Assembly (NCBI GenBank): GCA_016722575.1
Contig: JADKIY010000002.1
Span: 682,001 to 746,000 of the forward strand
Direction: 5' to 3'
Origin: Elusimicrobiota bacterium
GTDB lineage: Bacteria > Elusimicrobiota > Elusimicrobia > FEN-1173
Length of the DNA stretch: 64,000 bases
Both the position numbers and the translations under genes were made by a program. Shown here piece after piece: positions 45,200 through 53,920 of this stretch (its first letter is position 1; each line of letters begins with the position of its first letter). The notes beneath the pieces were generated by a model that was not told the DNA's origin, did no database searches, and saw only the letters and a list, made by a program, of their open reading frames with translations.

Positions 45200-46153
45200 C
45201 TAGGAGACTTTGTAGTAGGACCGATACCAATCCACGAATTGGCGGACGCCCTCCTCAATGGAAACCCGGGGTCGAAAGCCCAAGCGCTCCGTGGATTTTG
45301 CGATGTCGGCCCAGGTGGCGGGGACGTCGCCCGGCTGAAGCGGCAACAGGTTCTTTTTGGCCGGGCGGCCCACCGCCTTCTCGATCAATTCGATGAAGCG
45401 CGTGAGTTCCACGGGCTCGGAATGGCCCAGATTAAAAATCTCGTAGCCGTTTTCCCGATCCAAAGCGGCCACCACCCCGTCGACGATGTCGGTGATGTAG
45501 GTGAAATCCCGTTGCATGGCGCCGTGGTTGTACACGTCGATGGGTTTCCCCTCCAGGATGTTCTTGGTGAACCCGAAGAGCGCCATGTCGGGCCGTCCCC
45601 AGGGGCCGTAGACGGTGAAAAACCGAAGGGCGGTGCAACGCAAGCCGAAGAGGTGATGATAGGCGTGGGCCGTCAGCTCGTTGGACCGTTTGGTGGCCGC
45701 GTACAGGGACACCGGCCGTTCCACCGGGTCGTCCACGGAAAAAGGGATCTTTTTGTTTCCGCCGTAAACGGAGGAGGACGAGGCGAAAACAAACGTCGGC
45801 AACCCGCCGTGCCGGGCGAATTCCAGCAGATTGAGGGTGCCCAATCCGTTGGCGCTCTCGTAGGCATACGGATCTTGGAGGGAATGGCGAACGCCGGCTT
45901 GGGCCGCCAAATGGCAAATTTGATCAAAGCGATGGCGGGCAAAAACCGGCTCCAGCGACCGGCGGTCGGCGATGTCGGCTTCGACGATCTCGACGCCCGG
46001 CAGGAGGGCCCGCACGCGGGCGCGTTTGAGGCCGACGTCGTAGTAGGGCGAGAAATTGTCCACGCCCACCACGTGGTGGCCTCGTTCGCGGAGGGCTTTG
46101 GCCGTCCAAGCCCCGATGAAACCGGCGGCGCCGGTGACCAGAATTTTTTTCAT
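45200..46153 (-). CDS. NAD-dependent UDP-sugar epimerase (UDP-glucuronate 4-epimerase-like)
   Basis: A 317-residue extended short-chain dehydrogenase. It has the N-terminal Rossmann motif VTGAAGFIGAWTAKALRE, the catalytic S and YxxxK (SSSSVYGG, YAATKRSNE), VDNFSPYYDVGLK after the second strand, and LRFFTVYGPWGRPDMALF. The last two are characteristic of UDP-glucuronate 4-epimerases that feed envelope polysaccharides. The ATG at 46151-46153 overlaps the preceding stop (ATGA), so it is coupled to the zinc-ribbon membrane gene. It ends 68 bp before the giant multidomain gene. Confidence 0.93.
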   Translation of the reverse strand: MKKILVTGAAGFIGAWTAKALRERGHHVVGVDNFSPYYDVGLKRARVRALLPGVEIVEADIADRRSLEPVFARHRFDQICHLAAQAGVRHSLQDPYAYESANGLGTLNLLEFARHGGLPTFVFASSSSVYGGNKKIPFSVDDPVERPVSLYAATKRSNELTAHAYHHLFGLRCTALRFFTVYGPWGRPDMALFGFTKNILEGKPIDVYNHGAMQRDFTYITDIVDGVVAALDRENGYEIFNLGHSEPVELTRFIELIEKAVGRPAKKNLLPLQPGDVPATWADIAKSTERLGFRPRVSIEEGVRQFVDWYRSYYKVS

Positions 46154-47103
46154 TTGCGCGCTTTCACCGTTAATTCCCCCGTCCGCTCGTTTTGCGCCAC
46201 GTCGTAGGCCCCGGGGGGCGGGACGTTCAGGGCGAGCGTGACCTCTTGAACCCGCGCGGCGAAGGGCGACACCCAACCGCCGCGAACCGGGGTGGCGAGG
46301 CGCCGGGCGAGCCACCGCACCGGGCCCGGGGACGTCGCCGATCCGGCGATCCGAGTCACCGCCCAGCGTTCAATGCCGAAGGCCGGCCAGCGCAACACCG
46401 CGCCCGCCACCGGCACAAGGACGCCGCCGGTCAAGGGATCCCGGGACAATCGTATCTCTTCCCGGGCCGAGCCGACAAACCGCAACCCGCCCGACGGCGA
46501 CACCGCGAAGGTCCGGTTGCCGGGGAGCGCCGCCAGGGGCGACATCAACCACAGAAACAGCGCCGCGGCCGACAACCCCGCCAGGAAAAAGGACCAAAGG
46601 AAACGCAGGAATCGAAGCTCCACGAAAGCCGTCCAGGGCCCGAGGGCCGCGGCGCCGGCGGCGTGGGCCCCCACGCCGAACCCCAGAAACAACGAGGCCG
46701 CGGACAGTTCGAGCGCCCGGTGGTCCCGTCCGAAAATCCCCGTCACGGCGACCGCGACAAACGCCAGCGGGTAAAAAGCGATCGCCCACGTCCAGCGCCA
46801 GGGGCGAAGCCCCCATCGGTAAAAGGTCCCGGGGCGGGGCACCGGCGGCGGTCGAAGGACCGCGTCGGAGAGCCCGGCCAGGCATTTGTCGCACACTTTA
46901 TGGCTTCGGCGGTTCAACCGCCCGCACTTGCCGCAACGCCACCAGGGCCACCGGCGAACGACCCATCGAACGCCCGGGCGAAGAAAAGGCCCGAGGGCGG
47001 CCAGAAGCAGGGACAAGACGGCGGCGGCCCGAAGGAAGCGGGACGCCCCGACCCAGTGCGCCTGGGCGAAGGCGTCCAACAGGCGGACCGCGTACGCCAT
47101 CAT
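46150..47103 (-). CDS. Membrane protein with zinc-ribbon segment
   Basis: 317 residues, not recognised as a family. It starts with a membrane helix (LRAAAVLSLLLAALGPFL). A four-cysteine zinc-ribbon-like CGKCGRLNRRSHKVCDKC follows at about residues 58-75. Three to four more helices lie at about 105-215 (WAIAFYPLAFVAVAVTGIFG and beyond), with a soluble beta-rich C-terminal part of about 100 residues. It overlaps rdgB upstream and the epimerase downstream by 4 bp. The tandem ATGATG start leaves either first Met possible. No catalytic motif is visible. Confidence 0.7.
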   Translation of the reverse strand: MMAYAVRLLDAFAQAHWVGASRFLRAAAVLSLLLAALGPFLRPGVRWVVRRWPWWRCGKCGRLNRRSHKVCDKCLAGLSDAVLRPPPVPRPGTFYRWGLRPWRWTWAIAFYPLAFVAVAVTGIFGRDHRALELSAASLFLGFGVGAHAAGAAALGPWTAFVELRFLRFLWSFFLAGLSAAALFLWLMSPLAALPGNRTFAVSPSGGLRFVGSAREEIRLSRDPLTGGVLVPVAGAVLRWPAFGIERWAVTRIAGSATSPGPVRWLARRLATPVRGGWVSPFAARVQEVTLALNVPPPGAYDVAQNERTGELTVKARK

Positions 47104-47711
47104 CGGGCGCGGCGGAAGGTTTTGAGCAGGAAGGAGCGGGCCTTTTGAAAGGCCCGGGCGCGGTGGCTGACGCGATTTTTTTGCGCGAGAGGAATTTCGG
47201 CGAAGGTGCGGCGGGAGCGGCCGGGGGCGAAAACGGGGTCGTACCCGAACCCGTGCTCGCCCTGGACGGTGTCGGTGATCCAACCGATGCACCGGCCGTC
47301 GAAAAGTTTTTCCCGCCCGTCCGGGAAAACCGCGGCGACCACCGTTCGAAAAACGGCGCGCCGCTTCGCCCGGGGAACGCCGCGAAGCAATCGAAGCAAT
47401 TTTCGGTTGTTGTCGTCGAAGGAACAGCCGGGCCCCGCGAAGCGGGCCGAATAGACGCCCGGGCGGCCGCCCAGGGCCGCGACTTCAAGGCCCGTGTCGT
47501 CGGACAAAGACAGGCATCCGGTGACCCGGGCGGCCTTGCGCGCCTTGAGCAGGGCGTTGGCCTCCAGGGTTTTGCCCGTTTCGCGGACGGTGTAGGGGGG
47601 CGGAAAATCGTCCAACCCCCGAACGCGAAACCTCCGGCTCTTCAATATTTTTTGGATCTCGATCAGTTTGTGTTTGTTGTGCGTGGCGATGACGACGGCG
47701 GGGCGGGGCAT
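47100..47711 (-). CDS. rdgB: RdgB/HAM1-family non-canonical purine NTP pyrophosphatase
   Basis: 203 residues. It hydrolyses ITP, dITP and XTP to monophosphates, keeping deaminated purines out of nucleic acids. Family motifs are THNKHKLIEIQKIL near the N-terminus, SDDTGLEVAALGGRPGVYSARFAG around 70-95, and HGFGYDPVF near 150, with the expected spacing. It sits between a metallo-hydrolase gene (20 bp upstream) and the zinc-ribbon membrane gene, which it overlaps by ATGA. Confidence 0.96.
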   Translation of the reverse strand: MPRPAVVIATHNKHKLIEIQKILKSRRFRVRGLDDFPPPYTVRETGKTLEANALLKARKAARVTGCLSLSDDTGLEVAALGGRPGVYSARFAGPGCSFDDNNRKLLRLLRGVPRAKRRAVFRTVVAAVFPDGREKLFDGRCIGWITDTVQGEHGFGYDPVFAPGRSRRTFAEIPLAQKNRVSHRARAFQKARSFLLKTFRRAR

Positions 47712-47731
47712 GGCGGTAAGGGACGGCGGGA

Positions 47732-48637
47732 CTACGGAAGCTCGATTTCAAGCCCTTCGAAGGCCGCTTCGATCTCCAACACGGCGCCCCGTTGGGCCAC
47801 GATGGACCGGGCCCGCTGTACCTGAAGGTCCAGGTCTTTGTCGGTGCGGAGGGGATCGTGGTGGAAGAGGATCAACTTTTTGACTTTTCCCCGAAGGGCC
47901 ATTTCGACGGCGAAATCGTAAAAGCTGTGGCCCCAACCGGTCTTGGTCCGGTATTCCTCGATGGTGTACTGGGCGTCGTGGATCAGGACGTCGGCGCCCT
48001 CAAGGAAATCCACCAGCATGAGATCTTCGCGTTCCAATTCCACTTCGCCCCGGTCGAGGTCGTCGTAAATGGGGGTCTTCTTCGCCTGCTGGCGGAGGAG
48101 GTAGCGGAACGGCTCGTTGTCCGTCATGTACACCGCGCGGCTTTTCCCGTTGTCGACCCGGTATCCCAACGCCAACCCCGGATGATTGACGTAGGCGGGG
48201 GTGATGGTCCAGCCGTTCAACGTTTGGGGGCGAGTGGTCAGCTGCACAAAATTGATTTTGGCGGGAATCTCGGAGAGGCTGACGGGGAAATATTCCGGGC
48301 TCAGCTGGCCGACGAAAATATTTTCCAGTTTTCGCCCAGTACCTTCGCACCCGTACAGGGTGAAGGAGTTGCCCGGGGTGTAGAGGGGACGGAAAAAGGG
48401 GAACCCGATGATGTGGTCGAAGTGGAAGTGGCTGATGAAAAGGTGGGCGTTGATCTTGCCCGCGGGAATCCGCCGGCACAAATCCTCGCCCAACAACCGA
48501 AGGCCGGTGCCCACGTCGAACACGACGAGATTCTTGTCGTCGGAAAATTCCACACAAGCCGTGTTGCCGCCGTAGCGGACGGTGTCCGGGCCGGGGGTGG
48601 CGATGGAACCGCGGGTGCCCCAAAAAGTGATTTTCAT
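47732..48637 (-). CDS. Metallo-beta-lactamase-fold hydrolase
   Basis: 301 residues. It begins MKITFWGTRGSIATPGP and has the metal-binding FISHFHFDHIIGFPFF (HxHxDH) near residue 80. Further metal ligands are likely in AYVNHPGL, VYMTDNEPF and LILFHHDPL. The GTRGS opening and the overall layout resemble metal-dependent phosphodiesterases of the PhnP/cyclic-nucleotide class rather than lactamases. The substrate is unknown. The start at 48635-48637 matches the conserved N-terminus. It is first in the unit running through rdgB to the epimerase. Confidence 0.88.
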   Translation of the reverse strand: MKITFWGTRGSIATPGPDTVRYGGNTACVEFSDDKNLVVFDVGTGLRLLGEDLCRRIPAGKINAHLFISHFHFDHIIGFPFFRPLYTPGNSFTLYGCEGTGRKLENIFVGQLSPEYFPVSLSEIPAKINFVQLTTRPQTLNGWTITPAYVNHPGLALGYRVDNGKSRAVYMTDNEPFRYLLRQQAKKTPIYDDLDRGEVELEREDLMLVDFLEGADVLIHDAQYTIEEYRTKTGWGHSFYDFAVEMALRGKVKKLILFHHDPLRTDKDLDLQVQRARSIVAQRGAVLEIEAAFEGLEIELP

Positions 48638-48695
48638 GGTGTCGGGCGAATCCTCCCAGGGCGCCGTTGCCGTGGCCCGTCCGATCCGCAAAGCC

Positions 48696-48724
48696 ATTAT
48701 TGATCAAACACGGTCGATTTTCAA
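48696..48724 (-). promoter_or_regulatory. Sigma-70 promoter of the MBL-rdgB-epimerase unit
   Basis: TTGAAA (48719-48724), 17 bp, AATAAT (48696-48701) on the minus strand, about 60 bp upstream of the metallo-hydrolase start. It lies between that gene and the gap terminator. Confidence 0.7.
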
Positions 48725-48763
48725 GGTTTTTCGAAATACGCCCTTCGACCCCCGGCCGCCGAC

Positions 48764-48798
48764 AAAAAAACCCCCTTCCCCGCGGACGGGGAAGGGGG
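48764..48798 (-). terminator. Intrinsic terminator after gap
   Basis: A 12-bp perfect stem (CCCCCTTCCCCG paired with its complement, loop CGGA; 48771-48798) is followed in the minus direction by seven T residues (48764-48770). It lies 26 bp past the GAPDH stop. Confidence 0.93.
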
Positions 48799-48824
48799 CC
48801 GGAAAAAGGAACCGGGCGTCCGCG

Positions 48825-49889
48825 TTAGCGGGCGGCCACCGGCGCCATCTTGTTCACGATGAATTTGACCAGATCAACGACCCGGTTGGAATAGCCCCAC
48901 TCGTTATCGTACCAGCTCACGAGCTTAAAGAAGCGCTTGTTGAGCTCGATGCCCGAGCCTTGGTCGAAGATCGAGGAGGAGGACGAGTGGATGAAGTCCG
49001 AGCTGACGACTTCGTCCGAGGTCACTTCCAAAACGCCCTTGAGGTACGTCTCGCTGGCCTTCTTCATGGCCGCGCTGATTTCGGCGTAGCTCGTGTCCTT
49101 GGTCGTCTTGACCGTTAGATCGACGACGGAGACCGTCGGCGTGGGAACGCGGAAGGCCATGCCGGTCAGTTTGCCCTTGACTTCCGGGCACACCAGGGCG
49201 ACGGCCTTGGCGGCGCCGGTGGTCGACGGAATGATGTTCTGGGCCGCGGTGCGGCCGCCCTTCCAGTCTTTCTTGGAGGGGCCGTCCACCGTCTTCTGGG
49301 TGGCGGTGTAGGAGTGCACGGTCGTCATGAGGCCTTCTTCAATGCCGAAGCCCTCTTTCAATAGCACGTGCACGAGGGGCGCCAGGCAGTTCGTGGTGCA
49401 GGAGGCGTTGGAGATGATGTGGTGCTTGGCCGCGTCGTATTTGTTCTCGTTGACGCCCATGACGACGGTCAAGTCTTCGTTTTTGGCGGGGGCGGAGATG
49501 ATGACCTTCTTGGCGCCCGCGGCCAGGTGGCCCTTGGCTTTTTCGGCGTCGGTGAAAAGGCCGGTGGATTCAATGACCAATTCCACGCCCAGATCCTTCC
49601 AGGGAAGGCCGGAGGGGTCTTTCGCGCTCACGACGCGGATGTCGTGGCCGTTCACGATCAAGACGTCGTCTTCGACCTTGTCGGGGGAGGATTTCTTGGA
49701 GCCCACGGTGCCGTGGAAACGACCCTGGGTGGAGTCGTACTTCAAAAGGTAGGCGAGGTTGTCGGCGGGCACGATATCGCCCACGGCCACCACGTCCAAC
49801 TGCTTGCCCAACAGGCCCTGCTCCACCAGCGCGCGGAACACCAGACGCCCGATGCGCCCAAATCCATTGATTGCAATTTTAACCGCCAT
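48825..49889 (-). CDS. gap: Glyceraldehyde-3-phosphate dehydrogenase
   Basis: 354 residues. It oxidises glyceraldehyde 3-phosphate with NAD and phosphate. Motifs are AINGFGRIGRLVFRA at the N-terminus, the catalytic SNASCTTNCLAP near 160, the conserved HSYTATQ and the C-terminal WYDNEWGYSNRVVDLV. The start at 49887-49889 is fixed by AAGGAGG seven bases upstream and the canonical MAVKIAINGFG. It is monocistronic, between a consensus promoter and a strong terminator, which suggests high expression. Confidence 0.98.
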   Translation of the reverse strand: MAVKIAINGFGRIGRLVFRALVEQGLLGKQLDVVAVGDIVPADNLAYLLKYDSTQGRFHGTVGSKKSSPDKVEDDVLIVNGHDIRVVSAKDPSGLPWKDLGVELVIESTGLFTDAEKAKGHLAAGAKKVIISAPAKNEDLTVVMGVNENKYDAAKHHIISNASCTTNCLAPLVHVLLKEGFGIEEGLMTTVHSYTATQKTVDGPSKKDWKGGRTAAQNIIPSTTGAAKAVALVCPEVKGKLTGMAFRVPTPTVSVVDLTVKTTKDTSYAEISAAMKKASETYLKGVLEVTSDEVVSSDFIHSSSSSIFDQGSGIELNKRFFKLVSWYDNEWGYSNRVVDLVKFIVNKMAPVAAR

Positions 49890-49991
49890 AACTTCCTCCT
49901 TAAGGTAGTGAAAAGACGACCCCGGCCGTGGGAACGGCCCGCTCAACCGCTTGAGGCTTCGAGTCGGGGAGAGCTTTCGGGGAGAAAACTC

Positions 49992-50020
49992 ATTTTACCA
50001 CAGCCGCCCCCGGGGGTCAA
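49992..50020 (-). promoter_or_regulatory. Consensus-like promoter of gap
   Basis: TTGACC (50015-50020), 17 bp, TAAAAT (49992-49997) on the minus strand, giving a transcript leader of about 95 nt to the GAPDH start. Confidence 0.8.
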
Positions 50021-50077
50021 CCGGTCGGCGGGGATTCGGATCCAAGGGCCCGCTGGAGCGGGGCGCTGCCGCCCTTG

Positions 50078-50449
50078 TTACGACGGGGGATTCAGAAGGG
50101 TTTTGACCGTCTCGAGAAGGTCCAGGGGCGCCACCGGTTTCGCGAGGAATCCGTCGGCGCCGGCGTTTTTGGCTTCCAAGCGGTCCGCGGCGAAGGTTTT
50201 GGCCGTGACCATCAGGACCTTCGCTTTCTTGGTTTTGTCGTCGGATTTTATCCGGTGGCAAACCTCGTAGCCGTTGATTTCGGGAATCATCACGTCCAGG
50301 ATCACCAAGTCGGGAAGCTCGGCGGCGCAGGCGTCCACGCCCGCCTGTCCGTCCCCCACCGCGGAAACCTGGTGGCCGGAATTCTCCAACACGAACCGAA
50401 AATACTCCCGCAGGTTGTTGTCGTCTTCCACCACCAGAATGCGCGCCAT
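50078..50449 (-). CDS. Single-domain response regulator (CheY-like receiver)
   Basis: 123 residues: a lone receiver domain with acidic pocket VVEDD (residues 6-10), phospho-acceptor aspartate in LVILDVMIPEI near 52, conserved Thr in LMVTAKT and Lys in FLAKPVAPLDLL. No output domain. It could act by protein contact, for example on a flagellar or kinase partner. The hybrid kinase at 57.6 kb is a possible phosphodonor, but no adjacent kinase exists. It is driven by a perfect promoter immediately upstream. Confidence 0.95.
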   Translation of the reverse strand: MARILVVEDDNNLREYFRFVLENSGHQVSAVGDGQAGVDACAAELPDLVILDVMIPEINGYEVCHRIKSDDKTKKAKVLMVTAKTFAADRLEAKNAGADGFLAKPVAPLDLLETVKTLLNPPS

Positions 50450-50471
50450 GAGGGGCCTCTCTTTCGTCGGG

Positions 50472-50500
50472 ATTATAGACCTTGCCCCGAGCGCCGTCAA
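50472..50500 (-). promoter_or_regulatory. Near-perfect sigma-70 promoter of the response regulator
   Basis: TTGACG (50495-50500), 17 bp, TATAAT (50472-50477) on the minus strand, predicting a start near 50465 and a very short leader. The closest match to consensus in the window. Confidence 0.85.
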
Positions 50501-50556
50501 CGCCCGCGGGGCGGATCGAAACCCGCGCCGAATTTAGTAGAATCAGCCCCTTCGTT

Positions 50557-53310
50557 ATGGAACTCCCGACCGTCTACACCCCCGACGCCACCGAAAACAA
50601 GTGGTACGCCTTCTGGGAAAGCCGCGGCTACTTTGCCGCCCGCCCGGACCCGGCCAAAAAACCGTACACCGTCGTCATTCCCCCCCCCAACGTGACCGGG
50701 TCCCTGCACATGGGGCACGCCCTGAACAACACGCTGCAGGACGTTCTGGTCCGCCGTCGCCGGATGAAAGGCGACAACGCCCTTTGGATCCCCGGAACGG
50801 ACCACGGCGGCATCGCCACCCAAAACGTCGTCGAAAAAATGCTCAAAAAAGAGGGCAAGAGCCGCCACGACCTGGGCCGCCCCGCCTTTCTGGAGCGCAT
50901 GTGGGCCTGGCGGAAGGAATCCGGCGACACCATTTTGCACCAACTCCGGAAGCTGGGCTGTTCCCTGGACTGGTCCCGCGCCCGCTTCACCATGGACGAG
51001 GTCAGCTCCAAGGCCGTGGCCAAGGCCTTCGTCACGTTTTTCGAACAGGGTCTGATCTACCAGGGCGTGCGGCTCGTCAATTGGTGCCCCCGTTGCGCCA
51101 CCGCCCTATCGGACATCGAAGTGGAACACGAGGACCGGGCCGGCCAGCTTTGGCACATTCGCTACCCCTTCGCCTCCGGAGGGGACGGCGTGGTGGTGGC
51201 CACCACCCGGCCCGAAACCCTTTTGGGGGACACCGCGGTGGCGGTCCACCCGAAAGACGAACGCTACGCCGCTTTGATCGGAAAAGAACTGCTTCTCCCT
51301 CTGGTGAGCCGTGTGATTCCCATCGTGGGCGACGACGCCATCGATTCCGCCTTCGGCACCGGGGCCGTCAAAGTGACCCCCGCCCACGACGCCACCGACT
51401 TCGAAATCGGCCAGCGGCACAAACTTCCCCACGAGCAGGTCATCGGCTACGACGGAAAAATGACGGTTCGGGCGGGGCGCTACGCCGGGCTCTCGGTCAA
51501 GGACGCCCGGGAAAAGGTGGTGGCGGACCTGGACGCCAAAGGCCTTTTGGTGAAGGTGGAGGATCACCGCCACGCGGTGGCCGTGTGCTACCGTTGCGCC
51601 ACGTCCATCGAACCTTTGGAGTCCAGCCAGTGGTTCCTTAAAACCGCGGACATGGCCGAACGGGCGGCCCGCGCCACCGAGGAGGGCCGGGTTCGGATTC
51701 ACCCCGAATCCTGGGCCAAACCCTACCTCGCCTGGCTTCACGCCAATCGGGACTGGTGCGTGTCCCGCCAGATTTGGTGGGGGCACCAGGTGCCGGTGTG
51801 GTACTGCCTGTCCTGCGGCGATTATTCCGACGAACAAATGCGGCGCATCCGGGAAGACAAATCCCTGTCTTCGGAAATTACCAAATCCCTTCTGCGGGCT
51901 TCGGCCAAGCGGCCCATGGCCTCGGCCGCGCCCTTGACCGCCTGCCCCGACTGCGGAGGCCGCGACCTTCTCCAAGACCCGGACGTGCTGGACACCTGGT
52001 TCTCCTCGGGCCTCTGGCCCCTGACCACCCTGGGCTGGCCCGAAGACACCGAGGACTTAAAATACTTTTATCCCACGGCGGTTCTGGCCACGGGGCACGA
52101 AATTCTTTACCTCTGGGTGGCCCGCATGGTCATGATGGGCCTGGCCCTGCGGAACGACATCCCCTACAAAGACGTCTTCATCCACGGCATCGTCCGGGAC
52201 AAGCAGGGACGGAAAATGTCCAAGTCCCTCAACAACGTCATCGACCCCCTGGACATCATGAAGAAATTTGGCACCGACGCCCTGCGCTTCGCCCTGGTGG
52301 CCCAGGCCTCCCCCGGCCGGGACATGCAGCTTTCGGACGACAGTTTCGTGGGCGCGCGCAACTTCGCCAACAAGGTGTGGAACGCCAGCCGGTTTGTCCT
52401 GATGAACCTCCAGGGGCATCGAAACATCGACCTCCCCTGGGATCAACGCGACTTGGCCGACCGCTGGATCGCCGACCGGTTCCGCCTGGCGGCGGCCGAG
52501 GCGGATCGTTTCTTCGACCAGTTCGACCCGGCCCAGGCGGCCCGCACGCTCTACGCATTTTTCTGGAACGATTTCTGCGATTGGTATATCGAATTGGCCA
52601 AACCCCGAACCCAGGGGACCGACGGGCCTTCGGCCCGGGCCGCCCGGCAGACCCTCGCCGAGATCCTGGACGGGATCCTCCGGGCGCTCCACCCCGTCAT
52701 GCCCTTCGTCACGGAGGAACTCTGGCAGGCCTTGAACGATACCCTGGGCGAAAAACCGGCGGAATCCCTGATGATCGCGGTGGAAAAAACCGTCGCCGGC
52801 GACGCCCCGGCCTCCGCCGAGGACCGTCGGGCCATGGACCTGATCCAAGGCGCGGTGACCGGCCTGCGCACCATCCGGTCTGAAATGAACGTGCCGCCGG
52901 GGAAACCCATCGCCTTGGTGGTCAACGCCACCGGGGCCTCGGCCGCCACCCGGGACACGCTCACCCGCTTCGGGGGGTATTTGCGGCACCTGGCCAAAAT
53001 CGGCGAATGGAAATTGGTGGAAAGCGGTCCCTGCGCGCGGCCGCCCCAATCGGCCTCCGCCGTGGCGGCCGACTTTGAAATGTATATTCCGTTGGAAGGG
53101 CTGATCGATTTCGGAAAAGAAAAGGAACGGCTGGAGAAGGAAAAGGCCGCCCTGGAAGCGGACCTGGCGCGGCTCCAGGAACGGCTGGAAAACCCCGATT
53201 TTATTTCCCGCGCCCCCGCCGACAAGGTGGAGGAAGTTCGAGCCCGAATGGCGGAAAGCGCCGCCAAGCGGGCGCGTGTGCACGGCCACCTGGCCGAACT
53301 GGCCTCCTAG
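50557..53310 (+). CDS. valS: Valyl-tRNA synthetase
   Basis: 917 residues. It charges tRNA-Val. The class I signatures are PPPNVTGSLHMGHAL (HIGH) near residue 45 and GRKMSKSLNN (KMSKS) near 550. The editing domain contains TTRPETLLGDTAVAVHP and GTGAVKVTPAHDATDFE. A zinc-type CPRC/CPDC pair lies before the KMSKS region, and the C-terminal ~70 residues form the ValS coiled coil (EKERLEKEKAALEADLARLQE). The ATG at 50557 matches the conserved start. A TAGAAT at 50538-50543 may be its -10, leaving almost no leader. It is divergent from the response regulator. Confidence 0.98.
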   Translation: MELPTVYTPDATENKWYAFWESRGYFAARPDPAKKPYTVVIPPPNVTGSLHMGHALNNTLQDVLVRRRRMKGDNALWIPGTDHGGIATQNVVEKMLKKEGKSRHDLGRPAFLERMWAWRKESGDTILHQLRKLGCSLDWSRARFTMDEVSSKAVAKAFVTFFEQGLIYQGVRLVNWCPRCATALSDIEVEHEDRAGQLWHIRYPFASGGDGVVVATTRPETLLGDTAVAVHPKDERYAALIGKELLLPLVSRVIPIVGDDAIDSAFGTGAVKVTPAHDATDFEIGQRHKLPHEQVIGYDGKMTVRAGRYAGLSVKDAREKVVADLDAKGLLVKVEDHRHAVAVCYRCATSIEPLESSQWFLKTADMAERAARATEEGRVRIHPESWAKPYLAWLHANRDWCVSRQIWWGHQVPVWYCLSCGDYSDEQMRRIREDKSLSSEITKSLLRASAKRPMASAAPLTACPDCGGRDLLQDPDVLDTWFSSGLWPLTTLGWPEDTEDLKYFYPTAVLATGHEILYLWVARMVMMGLALRNDIPYKDVFIHGIVRDKQGRKMSKSLNNVIDPLDIMKKFGTDALRFALVAQASPGRDMQLSDDSFVGARNFANKVWNASRFVLMNLQGHRNIDLPWDQRDLADRWIADRFRLAAAEADRFFDQFDPAQAARTLYAFFWNDFCDWYIELAKPRTQGTDGPSARAARQTLAEILDGILRALHPVMPFVTEELWQALNDTLGEKPAESLMIAVEKTVAGDAPASAEDRRAMDLIQGAVTGLRTIRSEMNVPPGKPIALVVNATGASAATRDTLTRFGGYLRHLAKIGEWKLVESGPCARPPQSASAVAADFEMYIPLEGLIDFGKEKERLEKEKAALEADLARLQERLENPDFISRAPADKVEEVRARMAESAAKRARVHGHLAELAS

Positions 53311-53319
53311 CCCCGCCGG

Positions 53320-53347
53320 GCCGATCGGGCGCGTTGGCCCGATCGGC
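53320..53347 (+). terminator. Terminator-like hairpin after valS
   Basis: An 11-bp perfect stem GCCGATCGGGC / GCCCGATCGGC with a six-base loop begins ten bases after the valS stop. No T tract follows, so it may be an attenuating or rho-assisted site rather than a strict intrinsic terminator. Confidence 0.5.
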
Positions 53348-53413
53348 GCCTCGTCGACGGGATTACTCCCGTTTTCCCATTGATTTAAGCCCCGACTGGA
53401 CCTACCCTTATGT

Positions 53414-53884
53414 TTGGGGAAAAAACTTGACCGTCAAGGCTTTACATTGATTGAGCTGATGCTCGTCGTGGCGATCATTGGCCTTTTAGCCGCGATCGCC
53501 ATCCCCAAGTTTTCCGCGCTTGTCACCAAAGCGCGGGAAGCCGCCACCCATGGAAAATTGGGAACGTATCGAAGCGCTATCTCTTTGTATTACGCGGACA
53601 CGGAGGGGGGATATCCGAACAATTTCGCGCATTCCGAAATGACCTGCCTTTTAGGAAAGTATATTGATGAAATCCCCTCCATCGAAATTCCAAAAAGGCA
53701 CGACGGTTTTGCATCGCACACACACGCCGAACACGCTCCCGGAGGGGTGAGCGATTTTTCCCAAAGTTATGCCCCCCTCTTCCATCCCGCCGTGGTGGCG
53801 TGGGTTTTTGATCAAAACAACGGAAGGTTGTGGGTCAACTGCTTGCACACCGACTCAAGAGGCACGACATGGACCCAGTATTAA
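53414..53884 (+). CDS. Type IV pilin / type II pseudopilin-like protein
   Basis: 156 residues. The prepilin signature is clear: short basic leader MGKKLDRQG, cleavage before FTLIELMLVVAIIGLLAAIAIPKF with Glu5, then a long N-terminal helix and a variable C-terminal domain with two cysteines. No pilus assembly genes lie nearby, so it is an orphan. The only in-frame start is TTG at 53414 without a clear ribosome site. An ATG at 53410 would be in frame if the adjacent A6 run had one base fewer, giving MFGEKLDRQG. The surrounding DNA is less GC-rich than its neighbours, which hints at transfer. Confidence 0.85.
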   Translation: MGKKLDRQGFTLIELMLVVAIIGLLAAIAIPKFSALVTKAREAATHGKLGTYRSAISLYYADTEGGYPNNFAHSEMTCLLGKYIDEIPSIEIPKRHDGFASHTHAEHAPGGVSDFSQSYAPLFHPAVVAWVFDQNNGRLWVNCLHTDSRGTTWTQY

Positions 53885-53920
53885 AATTGATTTCCATTTA
53901 GTCGCGAGGCCCTTTGCCCC

